A stretch of DNA of 64,000 bases from positions 35,866-99,865 of the forward strand of contig JAJEHX010000035.1 of NCBI GenBank assembly GCA_022823465.1, in the 5' to 3' direction. This document shows positions 9,746 through 17,901 of the stretch, piece after piece; position 1 is the stretch's first letter, and every line of letters starts with the position of its first letter. Source of the DNA: Candidatus Latescibacterota bacterium. GTDB lineage: Bacteria; JAAXHH01. The notes below the pieces were generated by a model, which was not told the origin of the DNA, ran no database searches, and saw only the letters and a list, made by a program, of their open reading frames with translations. Position numbers and translations under genes: made by a program.

Positions 9746-10491
9746 GTCCCGCAGACGATAAGTCCCGGCGCATCCGCCACATGTTCGATCGCATCGGGCA
9801 CAGGTACGACCTGCTCAACCATCTGCTGAGCGGATACAGCGATATTCTGTGGCGCCGGTCGGCCCTTCGCGCACTGAACCCGTCCGCGGGCGACCTGCTG
9901 CTCGACGTGGGCATCGGCACCGGCGACCTGGCGCTGGAAGCGATGAAAGGCAAGCAGAAGCCGGCGCTGATCATCGGGGTGGACGTGGCCCGGGAGATGA
10001 TGCGGATCGGCCGGAAGAAAACGAAAGATCCCGCGTACCGCATGGATCATGCGGACCGCGCGAACCGCGCAGGCCGCGCCATACGATTCGTCGGCGGCCG
10101 CGCGGAATCGCTTCCCTTTCGGTCCGGGATATTCGACGGGGTCATGGTGGCCTTCGGCGTACGGAATTTCACCGACAGAGCCGCCGGACTGCAAAGCATG
10201 TGGCGCGTACTGAAACCCGGAGGCAGGCTGGTGGTGCTGGAACTTTCCCTTCCCCGGTATCCGTTGGTACGCGCATTATACCGTTTCTACGCCGTGTACG
10301 TGATGCCGTGGATCGGCGGCCTGATCTCGGGCGACGCGGACGCCTACCGGTACCTTCAGCGCTCGGTTGCGGCGTTCCCGGAGCGCGAGCGCTTCCGATC
10401 GCTCATGGAAGGCGCCGGATTCGCGGATACGGGCTGGCGCGATCTTTCTCTGGGCGTGGCCACCGTTTACTGGGGAGACAAGCGGTCATGA
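9742..10491 (+). CDS. menG: Demethylmenaquinone methyltransferase (MenG/UbiE)
   Basis: 249 residues, class I SAM methyltransferase that makes the last step to menaquinone. Visible are HMFDRIGHRYDLLNHLLSGY, the UbiE N-terminal signature, the SAM loop LDVGIGTGDLAL, VMVAFGVRNFTDR, and the LKPGGRLVVLELS strand. Start overlaps the prenyltransferase stop and its own stop overlaps the ubiX start, both as ATGA. Between the second strand and RFVGGRAESLPF there is an extra Ala/Arg/Asp-rich stretch (MDHADRANRAGRA) encoded by imperfect 9-base repeats that other UbiE proteins lack. Confidence 0.93.
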   Translation: MSPADDKSRRIRHMFDRIGHRYDLLNHLLSGYSDILWRRSALRALNPSAGDLLLDVGIGTGDLALEAMKGKQKPALIIGVDVAREMMRIGRKKTKDPAYRMDHADRANRAGRAIRFVGGRAESLPFRSGIFDGVMVAFGVRNFTDRAAGLQSMWRVLKPGGRLVVLELSLPRYPLVRALYRFYAVYVMPWIGGLISGDADAYRYLQRSVAAFPERERFRSLMEGAGFADTGWRDLSLGVATVYWGDKRS

Positions 10492-11111
10492 AACATGTCA
10501 TCGTCGCCGTCACGGGCGCAAGCGGCGGACTGTACGCCCTGCGGCTTCTGCGCGCGCTCTTGGCCGGCGGTCACCGGGTAAGCGTCGTGCTGTCCGGTTT
10601 CGGCCGGTACGTACTCAGAGAAGAGACCGGCCTGGGAACGGGCGACGACCTGCGGGACGGGCTGGCCGGCCTCTATGGAGATCAGGTGAGGAAGGGGACG
10701 CTCACGGAATACAAGCTCGGCGACCTGGCGGCTTCGATCGCCAGCGGGTCCGTGCGCACAGACGGAATGGTCGTCATACCCTGTTCGATGAAAACGCTGT
10801 CCGCCATCGCCCACGGCACGTCCTCCTCCCTGATTGAAAGGGCTGCGGACGTCACGCTCAAGGAGGGCCGTCCCCTCATACTGGTGCCCAGGGAAACGCC
10901 GTTGAACATCATCCACCTGCGTAACCTGCTCGCCGCCGCCGAGGCCGGGGCCCGTATCGTGCCGGCCATGCCGGCCTTCTACCAGAAGCCGTCCTCCTTC
11001 GACGACCTGGCCGATTTCATCGCGGGCCGGGTGCTGAACCTGCTCGGCATCGAACAAAGCCTCTTTACGCCCTGGGACGGGCAATCCCGCGAAATGGAGT
11101 CAGGCGAATGA
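10488..11111 (+). CDS. ubiX: Flavin prenyltransferase (UbiX family)
   Basis: 207 residues. N-terminal VAVTGASGGLYALRLLRAL is the FMN-binding start of UbiX, and VIPCSMKTLSAIAHGTSSSL and RETPLNIIHLRNLL are conserved family segments. UbiX makes prenylated FMN for UbiD-type decarboxylases; in futalosine-pathway organisms a UbiX/UbiD-like pair is placed in the later steps. No UbiD partner lies in this window. It is linked by four-base overlaps to menG before it and nth after it. Confidence 0.92.
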   Translation: MKHVIVAVTGASGGLYALRLLRALLAGGHRVSVVLSGFGRYVLREETGLGTGDDLRDGLAGLYGDQVRKGTLTEYKLGDLAASIASGSVRTDGMVVIPCSMKTLSAIAHGTSSSLIERAADVTLKEGRPLILVPRETPLNIIHLRNLLAAAEAGARIVPAMPAFYQKPSSFDDLADFIAGRVLNLLGIEQSLFTPWDGQSREMESGE

Positions 11112-11767
11112 AAGACCGGGATATCCACGAAGTGATTTCCATCCTGGAAGACGAGACTTCAAAGTGGACCGAAACGGCGTTGACGGCAGTGGCCGAACAG
11201 ACCCGGCGCGATCCTTTTCGCATACTGATCGGCACCGTGCTCAGTCTCAGGACGAAGGACGAGACCACCGCGGCGGCCTGCGAGCGGCTCTTCGCGCTGG
11301 CCGAAGAACCGGAGGCCATGGCGGCCCTGCCCGAGGAATCCGTGGACCGTGCCATCTATCCCGTGGGATTTCATGCCACGAAGGCGCGCAACATCCTGGA
11401 AATCTGCCGGATCCTCGTGAATGAATACCAAGGTATCGTACCCGACGATATCGACACGCTGATCACGCTGCCCGGCGTGGGCAGGAAGACCGCCAACCTC
11501 GTGGTCACGATCGGCTACGGCAAACCCGGCATCTGCGTCGACGTCCACGTGCACCGCATCTCCAACCGCTGGGGATACATCGCCACCAAAAACCCGGACC
11601 GGTCGGAATTCGCGTTAAGAGAGAAGTTGCCTTCGGAATACTGGATCCGGTATAATGATCTGCTTGTCATGTATGGACAGAACCTGTGCAAGCCCGTTTC
11701 GCCCTTCTGCAGCCGCTGTCGCCTGTCATCCTTCTGCGACCGGGTCGACGTGGGGAAACATCGATGA
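11108..11767 (+). CDS. nth: Endonuclease III (DNA glycosylase/AP lyase)
   Basis: 219 residues, base-excision repair enzyme for oxidised pyrimidines. The helix-hairpin-helix LPGVGRKTANLVV carries the catalytic lysine (in GRKTA, about 126), the catalytic aspartate is in CVDVHVHRI (about 143), and the C-terminal iron-sulfur loop has C194-x6-C201-x2-C204-x5-C210. All key residues are present. It is the last gene of the overlapping mqnP-menG-ubiX-nth run, an association with quinone genes that looks positional rather than functional. Confidence 0.95.
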   Translation: MKDRDIHEVISILEDETSKWTETALTAVAEQTRRDPFRILIGTVLSLRTKDETTAAACERLFALAEEPEAMAALPEESVDRAIYPVGFHATKARNILEICRILVNEYQGIVPDDIDTLITLPGVGRKTANLVVTIGYGKPGICVDVHVHRISNRWGYIATKNPDRSEFALREKLPSEYWIRYNDLLVMYGQNLCKPVSPFCSRCRLSSFCDRVDVGKHR

Positions 11768-11809
11768 CGGCGGAAACCGCGTATCTGGTTACAGGGAGGA
11801 GACGTATTA

Positions 11810-12778
11810 ATGGAAGAAGTATTGAATACACCCAGGGGGCTCGGCCGGGCGCCCCATATCATCGCGGCCCTGTCCGTACCGGTTGACGAAGCGGGCGAGA
11901 TAGATTTCGAGGTCTTTGCCCGGGACCTGGAAAGAACCACGGGGTACGGAATAGAGCCCGCGGTGCTCATGGATACGTACCAGATCAACCACTGCACGCC
12001 GGATCAACAGGTCAGGGGGCTGGAAATCGCCCGGGAAGTCATGGACGGGCGGACGTTTACGGCAGGCGTGTATGTCGAGGACGAAATCAGCGGGGACGGC
12101 ATCGAGGACATCATCCGCGCGTACCGGAGCAAAATCGAGCAACTGGAGCAGCGGTACGGCGCCAGTCCGATCGTATTTCAGACCGAACGGCTGAAAGACG
12201 CGGACGCCGCCACCGTAGTTCGCGTTTACGAGGGACTGGCCGAGGCCTCGCGAGGCGGACTAAAGGCCTTCGAGCTCAGCCCGGTGTTCGCGCCGAACGG
12301 CTGGATGTTTCCAGATGACGCGCTGGTCGAAATCCTGACCGGGGACAAGTGGGCGGGCGCGAAACACTCGTCCCTCGATCCGTCCATGGAATGGGTGCTG
12401 CTCCGGAAGATCCATCGAATCGGAAAGAAGCTGTATACGGGGAACGACTACGATTTCGCCTCTATGATCTTCAATGGAAGCGACGCGCTGCTGGGTATCG
12501 CGACCTTCATGCCCGATAAGTTCAGGGAACTCGCGGATGCCTTGAGGGACGGCGATCTTGCGCGGTACCTCGACCTGGGGAGCAGGATGGAATTCCTGGG
12601 GCGTGTGGCGTTCCAGCCGCCCGTGCCGGCCTACAAGCACAGTGCGGCCATGGTGAAAAAGATGCGCGGCTGGTACCCTACGGATTACGTACTGCCCGAT
12701 AATCCCCTGCGACGGGACGAGGCGCACCGGGAAGCGCTGCGAAAGGCCCTCGAAAACCTGGCCATTTCCTGCGGCTGA
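11810..12778 (+). CDS. Dihydrodipicolinate synthase/NAL superfamily aldolase
   Basis: 322 residues with a TIM-barrel layout of the DapA/NanA superfamily: a strand with IIAALSVPVDEAGEIDFEVFARDL at the start and a Schiff-base lysine candidate K185 in WAGAKHSSLD. The usual YNxP motif reads ELSPVF, so it is not DapA itself; members with this pattern act on varied 2-keto acids. A GGGAGGAG ribosome site lies 10 bases before the ATG. Substrate unknown. It stands alone between nth and a convergent minus-strand gene. Confidence 0.75.
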   Translation: MEEVLNTPRGLGRAPHIIAALSVPVDEAGEIDFEVFARDLERTTGYGIEPAVLMDTYQINHCTPDQQVRGLEIAREVMDGRTFTAGVYVEDEISGDGIEDIIRAYRSKIEQLEQRYGASPIVFQTERLKDADAATVVRVYEGLAEASRGGLKAFELSPVFAPNGWMFPDDALVEILTGDKWAGAKHSSLDPSMEWVLLRKIHRIGKKLYTGNDYDFASMIFNGSDALLGIATFMPDKFRELADALRDGDLARYLDLGSRMEFLGRVAFQPPVPAYKHSAAMVKKMRGWYPTDYVLPDNPLRRDEAHREALRKALENLAISCG

Positions 12779-12787
12779 GCGGCCGAG

Positions 12788-13711
12788 TCAGCGCCGGGTG
12801 TACCGGGCCAGGAGACTGGATATTTCCCGGGTCAGTTCGCTGGTCTTGTCATCGTCCTGCGAAAGCGCGCTCTCGAGGGCGTCCGCCAGGTCGGCTATCT
12901 CATCGCAAAAAGCCTTGTGCTCCTTGGCATGTCGTGTAATGGCGGCGCGCAGGTCCGCGAGGATTTCCACCGCCCTCAGATTGGCATCGTCGGGACTCAC
13001 CTCGGTTGCCGCCTGGTCCGTTTCCTGGGATGCGGCCTGATCCTCTTCCTGAATCGGCGTTTCAGCGCCGGCGTTGTGTTGCAGCAGCGTTTCATCGGTC
13101 TGTGCGGCTTCGTCGACCTGTTCCGCCTGACCGCCTTCCTGGAGCTGCCCGGCAGCCTGCGATTTCTCCTCGTCTTCCTGTGCTTTTAGGTCCATGGTCT
13201 CGTATGCGGCCTCCGGCGCCGTCGTGTCTTTCTGTGTCTCCTCGGGCACGTTCGCGGTCTCCGGGACTGCCACATCCTCCCGCGCGTCCACGTCCATGAG
13301 TTCGTTCGCGGCCTCCGGCGTCGCCATGTCGTCCCACGCTTCCGCGTTTTCGTCGTCGGTCCCGGACGCTTCCTCTGCGATATTACCGGTTTCACCTTCT
13401 CCGGCGGCGCCCGTCTCATCCCATCCGTTTACGGCTTCCGTTTCGGCGGCAGTCGCCGAAGAAGGCTCGAAATCGTCCGGCGCCCGGCCGTACTTCCGGC
13501 GCGGTGTGCCGTTGGTGTCCGGATTCGACGGCGCCGGTCCACCGGTCCCGGGATGCATGAAAAGATCGATGGATTCCCTGGACACGAAATACCTGCCGTC
13601 CTCCATGTAGTATTCCAGTTTGCCATCTTCGCACATTCTCGTGACCTGGATGGGCAACCTCTTCATCATATCCGCGGTTTCCAGCAAGGTCATCCACTGC
13701 GTTTCCGCCAT
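12788..13711 (-). CDS. MerR/excisionase-like HTH protein with long acidic linker
   Basis: 307 residues in three parts. Residues 1-52 (WMTLLETADMMKRLPIQVTR, then YFVSRESIDLFM) match the small winged HTH of the MerR/Xis type. Residues about 55-230 are a low-complexity linker rich in Glu, Ala, Asp and Gln with no predicted fold. Residues 235-307 are helical and probably a coiled coil ending in SSLLARYTRR. It could be a DNA-binding regulator that oligomerises through its tail. No partner gene is obvious; the two genes upstream on the same strand may be cotranscribed. Confidence 0.6.
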   Translation of the reverse strand: MAETQWMTLLETADMMKRLPIQVTRMCEDGKLEYYMEDGRYFVSRESIDLFMHPGTGGPAPSNPDTNGTPRRKYGRAPDDFEPSSATAAETEAVNGWDETGAAGEGETGNIAEEASGTDDENAEAWDDMATPEAANELMDVDAREDVAVPETANVPEETQKDTTAPEAAYETMDLKAQEDEEKSQAAGQLQEGGQAEQVDEAAQTDETLLQHNAGAETPIQEEDQAASQETDQAATEVSPDDANLRAVEILADLRAAITRHAKEHKAFCDEIADLADALESALSQDDDKTSELTREISSLLARYTRR

Positions 13712-13790
13712 CTTCTCCTCCTGCGCTCTTGCGTTCTCTGTCTGTACGCCCGCGTTCCGACCGGCCTCGGTCCGGATTGTCCGTCCCGGC

Positions 13791-14072
13791 TTAGAAAAAC
13801 TCTCCGGCTACCTGCTTTCCGTCTATTCGCAACTGCAATCTAATGCTCAACAACGCTTTTGCAAATACTTCCACGCGATGCACGTCGGCGCCGACCTGCA
13901 GATTCGTGCTCAAGATGCGCGTTTTTCGCAAGGATACGCGGCGAATGCTCCGGTCTCTGCAGACCCCGTCGACGTACAGGCGGGCGTCCTGGGTCCAGGT
14001 GCTGAATACCCGGATCTCATGGCCTTTGAATTCCGTCCTGCACGCAACGCCGTCCGGGTTCGCCTTGTTCAT
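13791..14072 (-). CDS. Small hypothetical protein coupled to DUF2851 gene
   Basis: 93 residues. The ATG at 14072 overlaps the stop of the upstream DUF2851 gene by four bases (ATGA), which supports this as a real coding unit. The sequence is basic and probably beta-rich (EFKGHEIRVFSTW, ARLYVDGVCRD, RVEVFAKALLSIRLQLRIDG), without a signal peptide or membrane helix. I do not recognise the family. Confidence 0.55.
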   Translation of the reverse strand: MNKANPDGVACRTEFKGHEIRVFSTWTQDARLYVDGVCRDRSIRRVSLRKTRILSTNLQVGADVHRVEVFAKALLSIRLQLRIDGKQVAGEFF

Positions 14073-15514
14073 TTGACTCCGCGCGTCTGGTTTGCCGACC
14101 CGTTCATCACGCATTGGCCGCAGGCCTTGTTCCGGCAGGTCTCCCGGTCAATTTGCAGCATGCCCTGTTGCAGAATGGCCCGGTCGATGGTTGCCTTCTT
14201 TTCCGGCGTATCGTGAAAAAGCAGGTTCGTCATCGACTGGATCACGCTGTTGCTGGCCTGCCTGCCGTATCCGGTGTACATTTCCCGGACAAGCCGCATC
14301 CGGTCCGACCGGCTGTCCCGGTCGGCGAGGGCGTAGACGAACGGAAGGATCACGTCGACCATCATGCCCCGCTGACGGTCACGGCCGATCAGGGCCCGTC
14401 GGGCGGTTCGCGATGGTTCTCCGAAGACGGTATGCTTCAACCAGTAGTCGCCGGGCAGCGGGCTGGTCATCTCTTCAAGCTGACGCGCAATCTGCCGCAG
14501 CAACGCTACCGGCCCTCTTTCGGCGCCGGCATTCATCGGGCCGGCGATAAGCGTGTCCAGGCCATCCCGCAGGCCCGCCGCGATAAAGTAACTCATGGCG
14601 GCAAGCCGCACCGTAGGGAAGTTAAGCGGTCTCAACCTGAAAAACAACCAGTCATGTTCCTCCATGGACCGGACGGGTACGGATCGCCTGAAGGCTTCCC
14701 AGCGTGCTTCGATTTCGCTGACGTAGGGGTCGTTCGGGACTTCCCCGCTGTATGCGAGCCGCTGGGAAGGCAACAGCCCCGCCACCCCGAACAGCAGGGC
14801 CTGCAGATCGACGATCCTATGACCGCCGCCCGTGCCGACCAGGGTACGGATCATCGCCAGGGGCAGGCGGCGGGCGAGCGTCTGGCAGGCATCGGTGTTC
14901 TTTACGTAACCCGCGGCCCGCATGGCAGATTCATAGAGTGCCTGTTCCGCCGAAACCTGTTTCATCCTTCGCGATATGGCCGCGGCTTTCTGCCGGAACC
15001 TGTCGGATCCCTTGCGGTCGAGCAAGGCATGTACGCGCTCGACAGGCAGGCGCTTCATCAGGCTTTGGCAGGGGTAACCGGCGGGCGCCGGAACCTCCAG
15101 TCTCCGCCGGTACTGTTTGCGTATCCGGTCCAGGCCATGCTGAAGGTGCTCGGACAACACCAGCGTGGGGACGTACTGCCCGTTCTCCTTCCGGACGACC
15201 GGTATCTTCTCGTCGTGCCACATGACGACGTGAAGCACCACGTTGTTGTACAGTGGGTCCCGGGTATGGCCGTGCCGTTGCCAGTCGGCGGGTCTGACAT
15301 GGATTTCCACGTCGCCTCGCAGGCGTTTCCCGGGTCCGAAGGACAAAACCGCCTGGAGGAAGTCCGGGCCGCTGTCGGGATTCAGTGTGCCGGGATGATA
15401 CAGTCTGAGCGTCCTGCCGTCGGTCAAACGCAGCCTGCCCGACCGCGGCAGTCCCTCCTGCCAGAAGCGCCAGATGAGCGCTTCCGCGATATCCGAATCC
15501 GCAATTTGAAGCAT
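14069..15514 (-). CDS. DUF2851 family protein
   Basis: 481 residues. GDVEIHVRPADWQRHGH, DPLYNNVVLHVVMWHD and the C-terminal CRNKACGQCVMNG cysteine cluster are hallmarks of DUF2851, a family of unknown function widespread in Bacteroidota and other FCB bacteria. The conserved HVRP...H and late cysteines suggest metal binding. It heads a probable minus-strand operon with the 93-residue gene and perhaps the HTH gene. Its upstream region is shared with plsC on the other strand. Confidence 0.88.
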   Translation of the reverse strand: MLQIADSDIAEALIWRFWQEGLPRSGRLRLTDGRTLRLYHPGTLNPDSGPDFLQAVLSFGPGKRLRGDVEIHVRPADWQRHGHTRDPLYNNVVLHVVMWHDEKIPVVRKENGQYVPTLVLSEHLQHGLDRIRKQYRRRLEVPAPAGYPCQSLMKRLPVERVHALLDRKGSDRFRQKAAAISRRMKQVSAEQALYESAMRAAGYVKNTDACQTLARRLPLAMIRTLVGTGGGHRIVDLQALLFGVAGLLPSQRLAYSGEVPNDPYVSEIEARWEAFRRSVPVRSMEEHDWLFFRLRPLNFPTVRLAAMSYFIAAGLRDGLDTLIAGPMNAGAERGPVALLRQIARQLEEMTSPLPGDYWLKHTVFGEPSRTARRALIGRDRQRGMMVDVILPFVYALADRDSRSDRMRLVREMYTGYGRQASNSVIQSMTNLLFHDTPEKKATIDRAILQQGMLQIDRETCRNKACGQCVMNGSANQTRGVK

Positions 15515-15675
15515 GTCACGTTTAAAAACCGTTCGTTCAGGCCGAGTCTATGTCCGAATTGGTCGGAAGACAACTCGTGATCTCGAATGACGCAGGCGCC
15601 GCGGCCGTTTTTCCGTCACCGGACATGGTCGTCGGACAGGGTAGAAATGACGCTGGTGTTTTTTCGCGATTGGGT

Positions 15676-15681
15676 TATAAT
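15676..15681 (+). promoter_or_regulatory. Candidate -10 element for plsC
   Basis: A perfect TATAAT sits in the 225-base divergent gap between the DUF2851 gene and plsC, about 59 bases before the plsC start. The -35 position (CTGGTG near 15653) is a poor match, so this is only a candidate promoter. Confidence 0.4.
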
Positions 15682-15739
15682 CGGATGTAAACCGGAGAGG
15701 TGCCCACGTTAATCTGAATCTCACGAGTCGGGTGCTCGC

Positions 15740-16459
15740 GTGTCTGTAGTCTATTCCATCCTCCAGATCATCAGTGTGGCGGTCTTCACGCTAGCCTTCG
15801 GCGTGACGGCCATGGTGCTGTCTCCATTCAATCCCTCCGGCAGGCTGGTCCACTGGTTCGCCCGCTGGTGGGCGCGTACCCTGCTATGGGTGGCCCGCGT
15901 GCCGGTCCGCCTCGATGGGCTGGATCACATCCCCCGGGGAGAACCCTGCGTGCTGGTCGCCAATCATGCCAGCGCGGCGGACATACCCATCCTGTTCGGT
16001 TTTCTGCCCATACAGTTCAGGATCATCGCCAAGGATTCCCTGTTCCACATTCCGGTCCTGGGATGGTGCATGCGGCTGGCCGGGTACATCAGCATCAACC
16101 GCACGAATCCGAAGAAAGCCATGCGGAGTCTGCGGAAAGCCGCACGGCAGATCAGGGAGGGGTATCCCGCCGTGGTCTTCCCGGAAGGCACGAGATCGAG
16201 GACCGGCGAACTGCAGCCCTTCAAGGCCGGCGCCTTTCTCCTCGCGATAGAATCGGGCGTGCCCGTCGTGCCGGTGGGGATATCCGGCAGCTTTGACATC
16301 CTCGTTCGCGGCAGCATGAAAATACGGCCGGACGCACGGGTCGCCGTGCGCATCGGCGCGCCTATTGAAACCAACGGGTACACCACGAAGGACCGGCGCG
16401 GACTGGCCGAAAAGGCGCGGATAGCCGTTGAGGACTGCCTGCGGCGGGATGGGCGGTAG
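15740..16459 (+). CDS. plsC: 1-acyl-sn-glycerol-3-phosphate acyltransferase
   Basis: 239 residues from a GTG start. The acyltransferase HX4D motif is NHASAADIP (H76, D81) and the substrate motif FPEGTRS is at 147-153; VPVVPVGISGS near 175-185 is the fourth conserved block. The N-terminal 30 residues form a membrane anchor. It acylates lysophosphatidate to phosphatidate in membrane lipid synthesis. A HAD phosphatase gene begins three bases after its stop, so the two are probably cotranscribed. Confidence 0.9.
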   Translation: MSVVYSILQIISVAVFTLAFGVTAMVLSPFNPSGRLVHWFARWWARTLLWVARVPVRLDGLDHIPRGEPCVLVANHASAADIPILFGFLPIQFRIIAKDSLFHIPVLGWCMRLAGYISINRTNPKKAMRSLRKAARQIREGYPAVVFPEGTRSRTGELQPFKAGAFLLAIESGVPVVPVGISGSFDILVRGSMKIRPDARVAVRIGAPIETNGYTTKDRRGLAEKARIAVEDCLRRDGR

Positions 16460-16461
16460 GG

Positions 16462-17163
16462 ATGGCACGCCCCGTCGGCTCGATTTTCGAAGTGGGGACC
16501 GCGGTTCTTTTTGACCTCGACAACACCCTGATCGACCGCGACCGGGCGCGCGACAGGTTCTTCTCGTTTATGTTGAATACCTGTTTTCCGCGCCTGGCGC
16601 CAGAAGACGCCGTGTGGAAGGACCACATAGAGACGCTGCGCGTGTTGGACCAGGGGGGCCGCGGTAGCAAGACGGCGATCTACGAACACTTGTTCAGCGA
16701 TATTCCGGGCATGTCGCCGGAATCGTTCGTGGAACTCATGCGCGGCAAGCTGGCGGCATACGCATCCTGGTCGGACGGCGCCGAGCCCCTGTTGCAGTGC
16801 CTTCGTGCGAGGCGCCATCCCATGGCCCTGGTCACCAATGGCTCGAAATCCCAGCGACAGAAGATCGACGCCGTAGGAGCGTCGGGGTATTTCGACGCGG
16901 TGCTGATTTCTGAAGAAGTGGGAGCCGCCAAGCCGGATCCCGTTATATTCCGGCAGGCGATGTCCCTGCTGAACGCCGCGCCGGAACGGTCCGTTTTTAT
17001 CGGGGACAGCCTGGAGCACGATATGGCCGGCGCCCAGGCCGCCGGAATGATGACGGTGCATGTCAATCGGACTGGAGCGTTTGATGTGGAGGAATCCCCG
17101 TGCGACCTGGTCGTCTCTGACTTGAGGGAGCTGTCGGTCCTGGTCATTGGTCTTGAAGTCTGA
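16462..17163 (+). CDS. HAD-superfamily (subfamily IA) hydrolase
   Basis: 233 residues. Motif I is FDLDNTLIDRD (nucleophile and acid/base Asp), motif II VTNGSK, motif III lysine in GAAKPDP, and motif IV FIGDSLEHDMAGA. An alpha-helical cap between motifs I and II marks subfamily C1, like YjjG nucleotidases and phosphoglycolate phosphatases. The physiological phosphate ester cannot be deduced from sequence. Confidence 0.88.
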   Translation: MARPVGSIFEVGTAVLFDLDNTLIDRDRARDRFFSFMLNTCFPRLAPEDAVWKDHIETLRVLDQGGRGSKTAIYEHLFSDIPGMSPESFVELMRGKLAAYASWSDGAEPLLQCLRARRHPMALVTNGSKSQRQKIDAVGASGYFDAVLISEEVGAAKPDPVIFRQAMSLLNAAPERSVFIGDSLEHDMAGAQAAGMMTVHVNRTGAFDVEESPCDLVVSDLRELSVLVIGLEV

Positions 17164-17275
17164 CTCTCGGCATAACGGCGGTTATCCGTCTGCCGGCCTA
17201 ACGGCGGGAAGGGTGCAGGGCTTTGCCTGCTGATCGAAGGAGAACAATCACTATCAACCCTGGAGGATCTGTGCC

Positions 17276-17815
17276 ATGAACCGACGTTTCATCACGTGGA
17301 TTCCGAGTGTGTACATCGCCATTTTCGCCCTGGGGTGTACCGAAAGCGTCCCCCCAGCCGAGGAGGCATCTCCTGCCACGGACGGGGCCACGACCGAGGG
17401 CGTGACGGGAGACAACCTGCTGTCGGAACACATGGCCGCGGAAGCCATGCTGACGGCGCACTTCGTGGCCGCCGCGGTTAAGGCCGGCATGAGTACAGAA
17501 GAGATAAACGGCGTGCTGACCTCGGTCGCCGACGGATCTGCCATCAGTGAATTCTGGGTGAGCGACGCGAACGGCGCGGTGGCCTACACGAATATCCCCG
17601 GGGTGGAATTCACCTTTCCCACCGACCCGGAAGCCGATTCCCAGGCGGCGCCTTTCGCGGTGCTGCTGTCCGGAGATCAGGGTATCGTCGACCAGGAATT
17701 CATGCCCCGCACACTTGACGGGATGGTCTTCAAGTACGTAGCCGCGGCGGGGGTGGACCAGGCGCGTATCGTGCAGGTAGGCGTGGCGGCGCAGATGGAG
17801 TCCGAAGCGCCCTGA
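17276..17815 (+). CDS. Lipoprotein with single-Cache-like sensor domain
   Basis: 179 residues, lipobox FALGC at about 17-21, then an acidic Thr/Ala linker. The folded part from about 55 to the end resembles the ligand-binding Cache/PAS-like domain found in front of signalling proteins: ISEFWVSDANGAVAYTNIPG, then FKYVAAAGVDQARIVQVGV. Here the domain is free-standing and lipidated, so it may be a periplasmic binding component. A GGAGGA ribosome site is nine bases before the ATG. No kinase or chemoreceptor gene is nearby. Confidence 0.65.
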   Translation: MNRRFITWIPSVYIAIFALGCTESVPPAEEASPATDGATTEGVTGDNLLSEHMAAEAMLTAHFVAAAVKAGMSTEEINGVLTSVADGSAISEFWVSDANGAVAYTNIPGVEFTFPTDPEADSQAAPFAVLLSGDQGIVDQEFMPRTLDGMVFKYVAAAGVDQARIVQVGVAAQMESEAP

Positions 17816-17901
17816 TCATCCGGCGCGCGGGATTGCCGCGGGATTGCCCGAGATCGAATTCATGCCGGCCGGATTATCCAACCGGGAAAACGAAGCCATT
17901 G

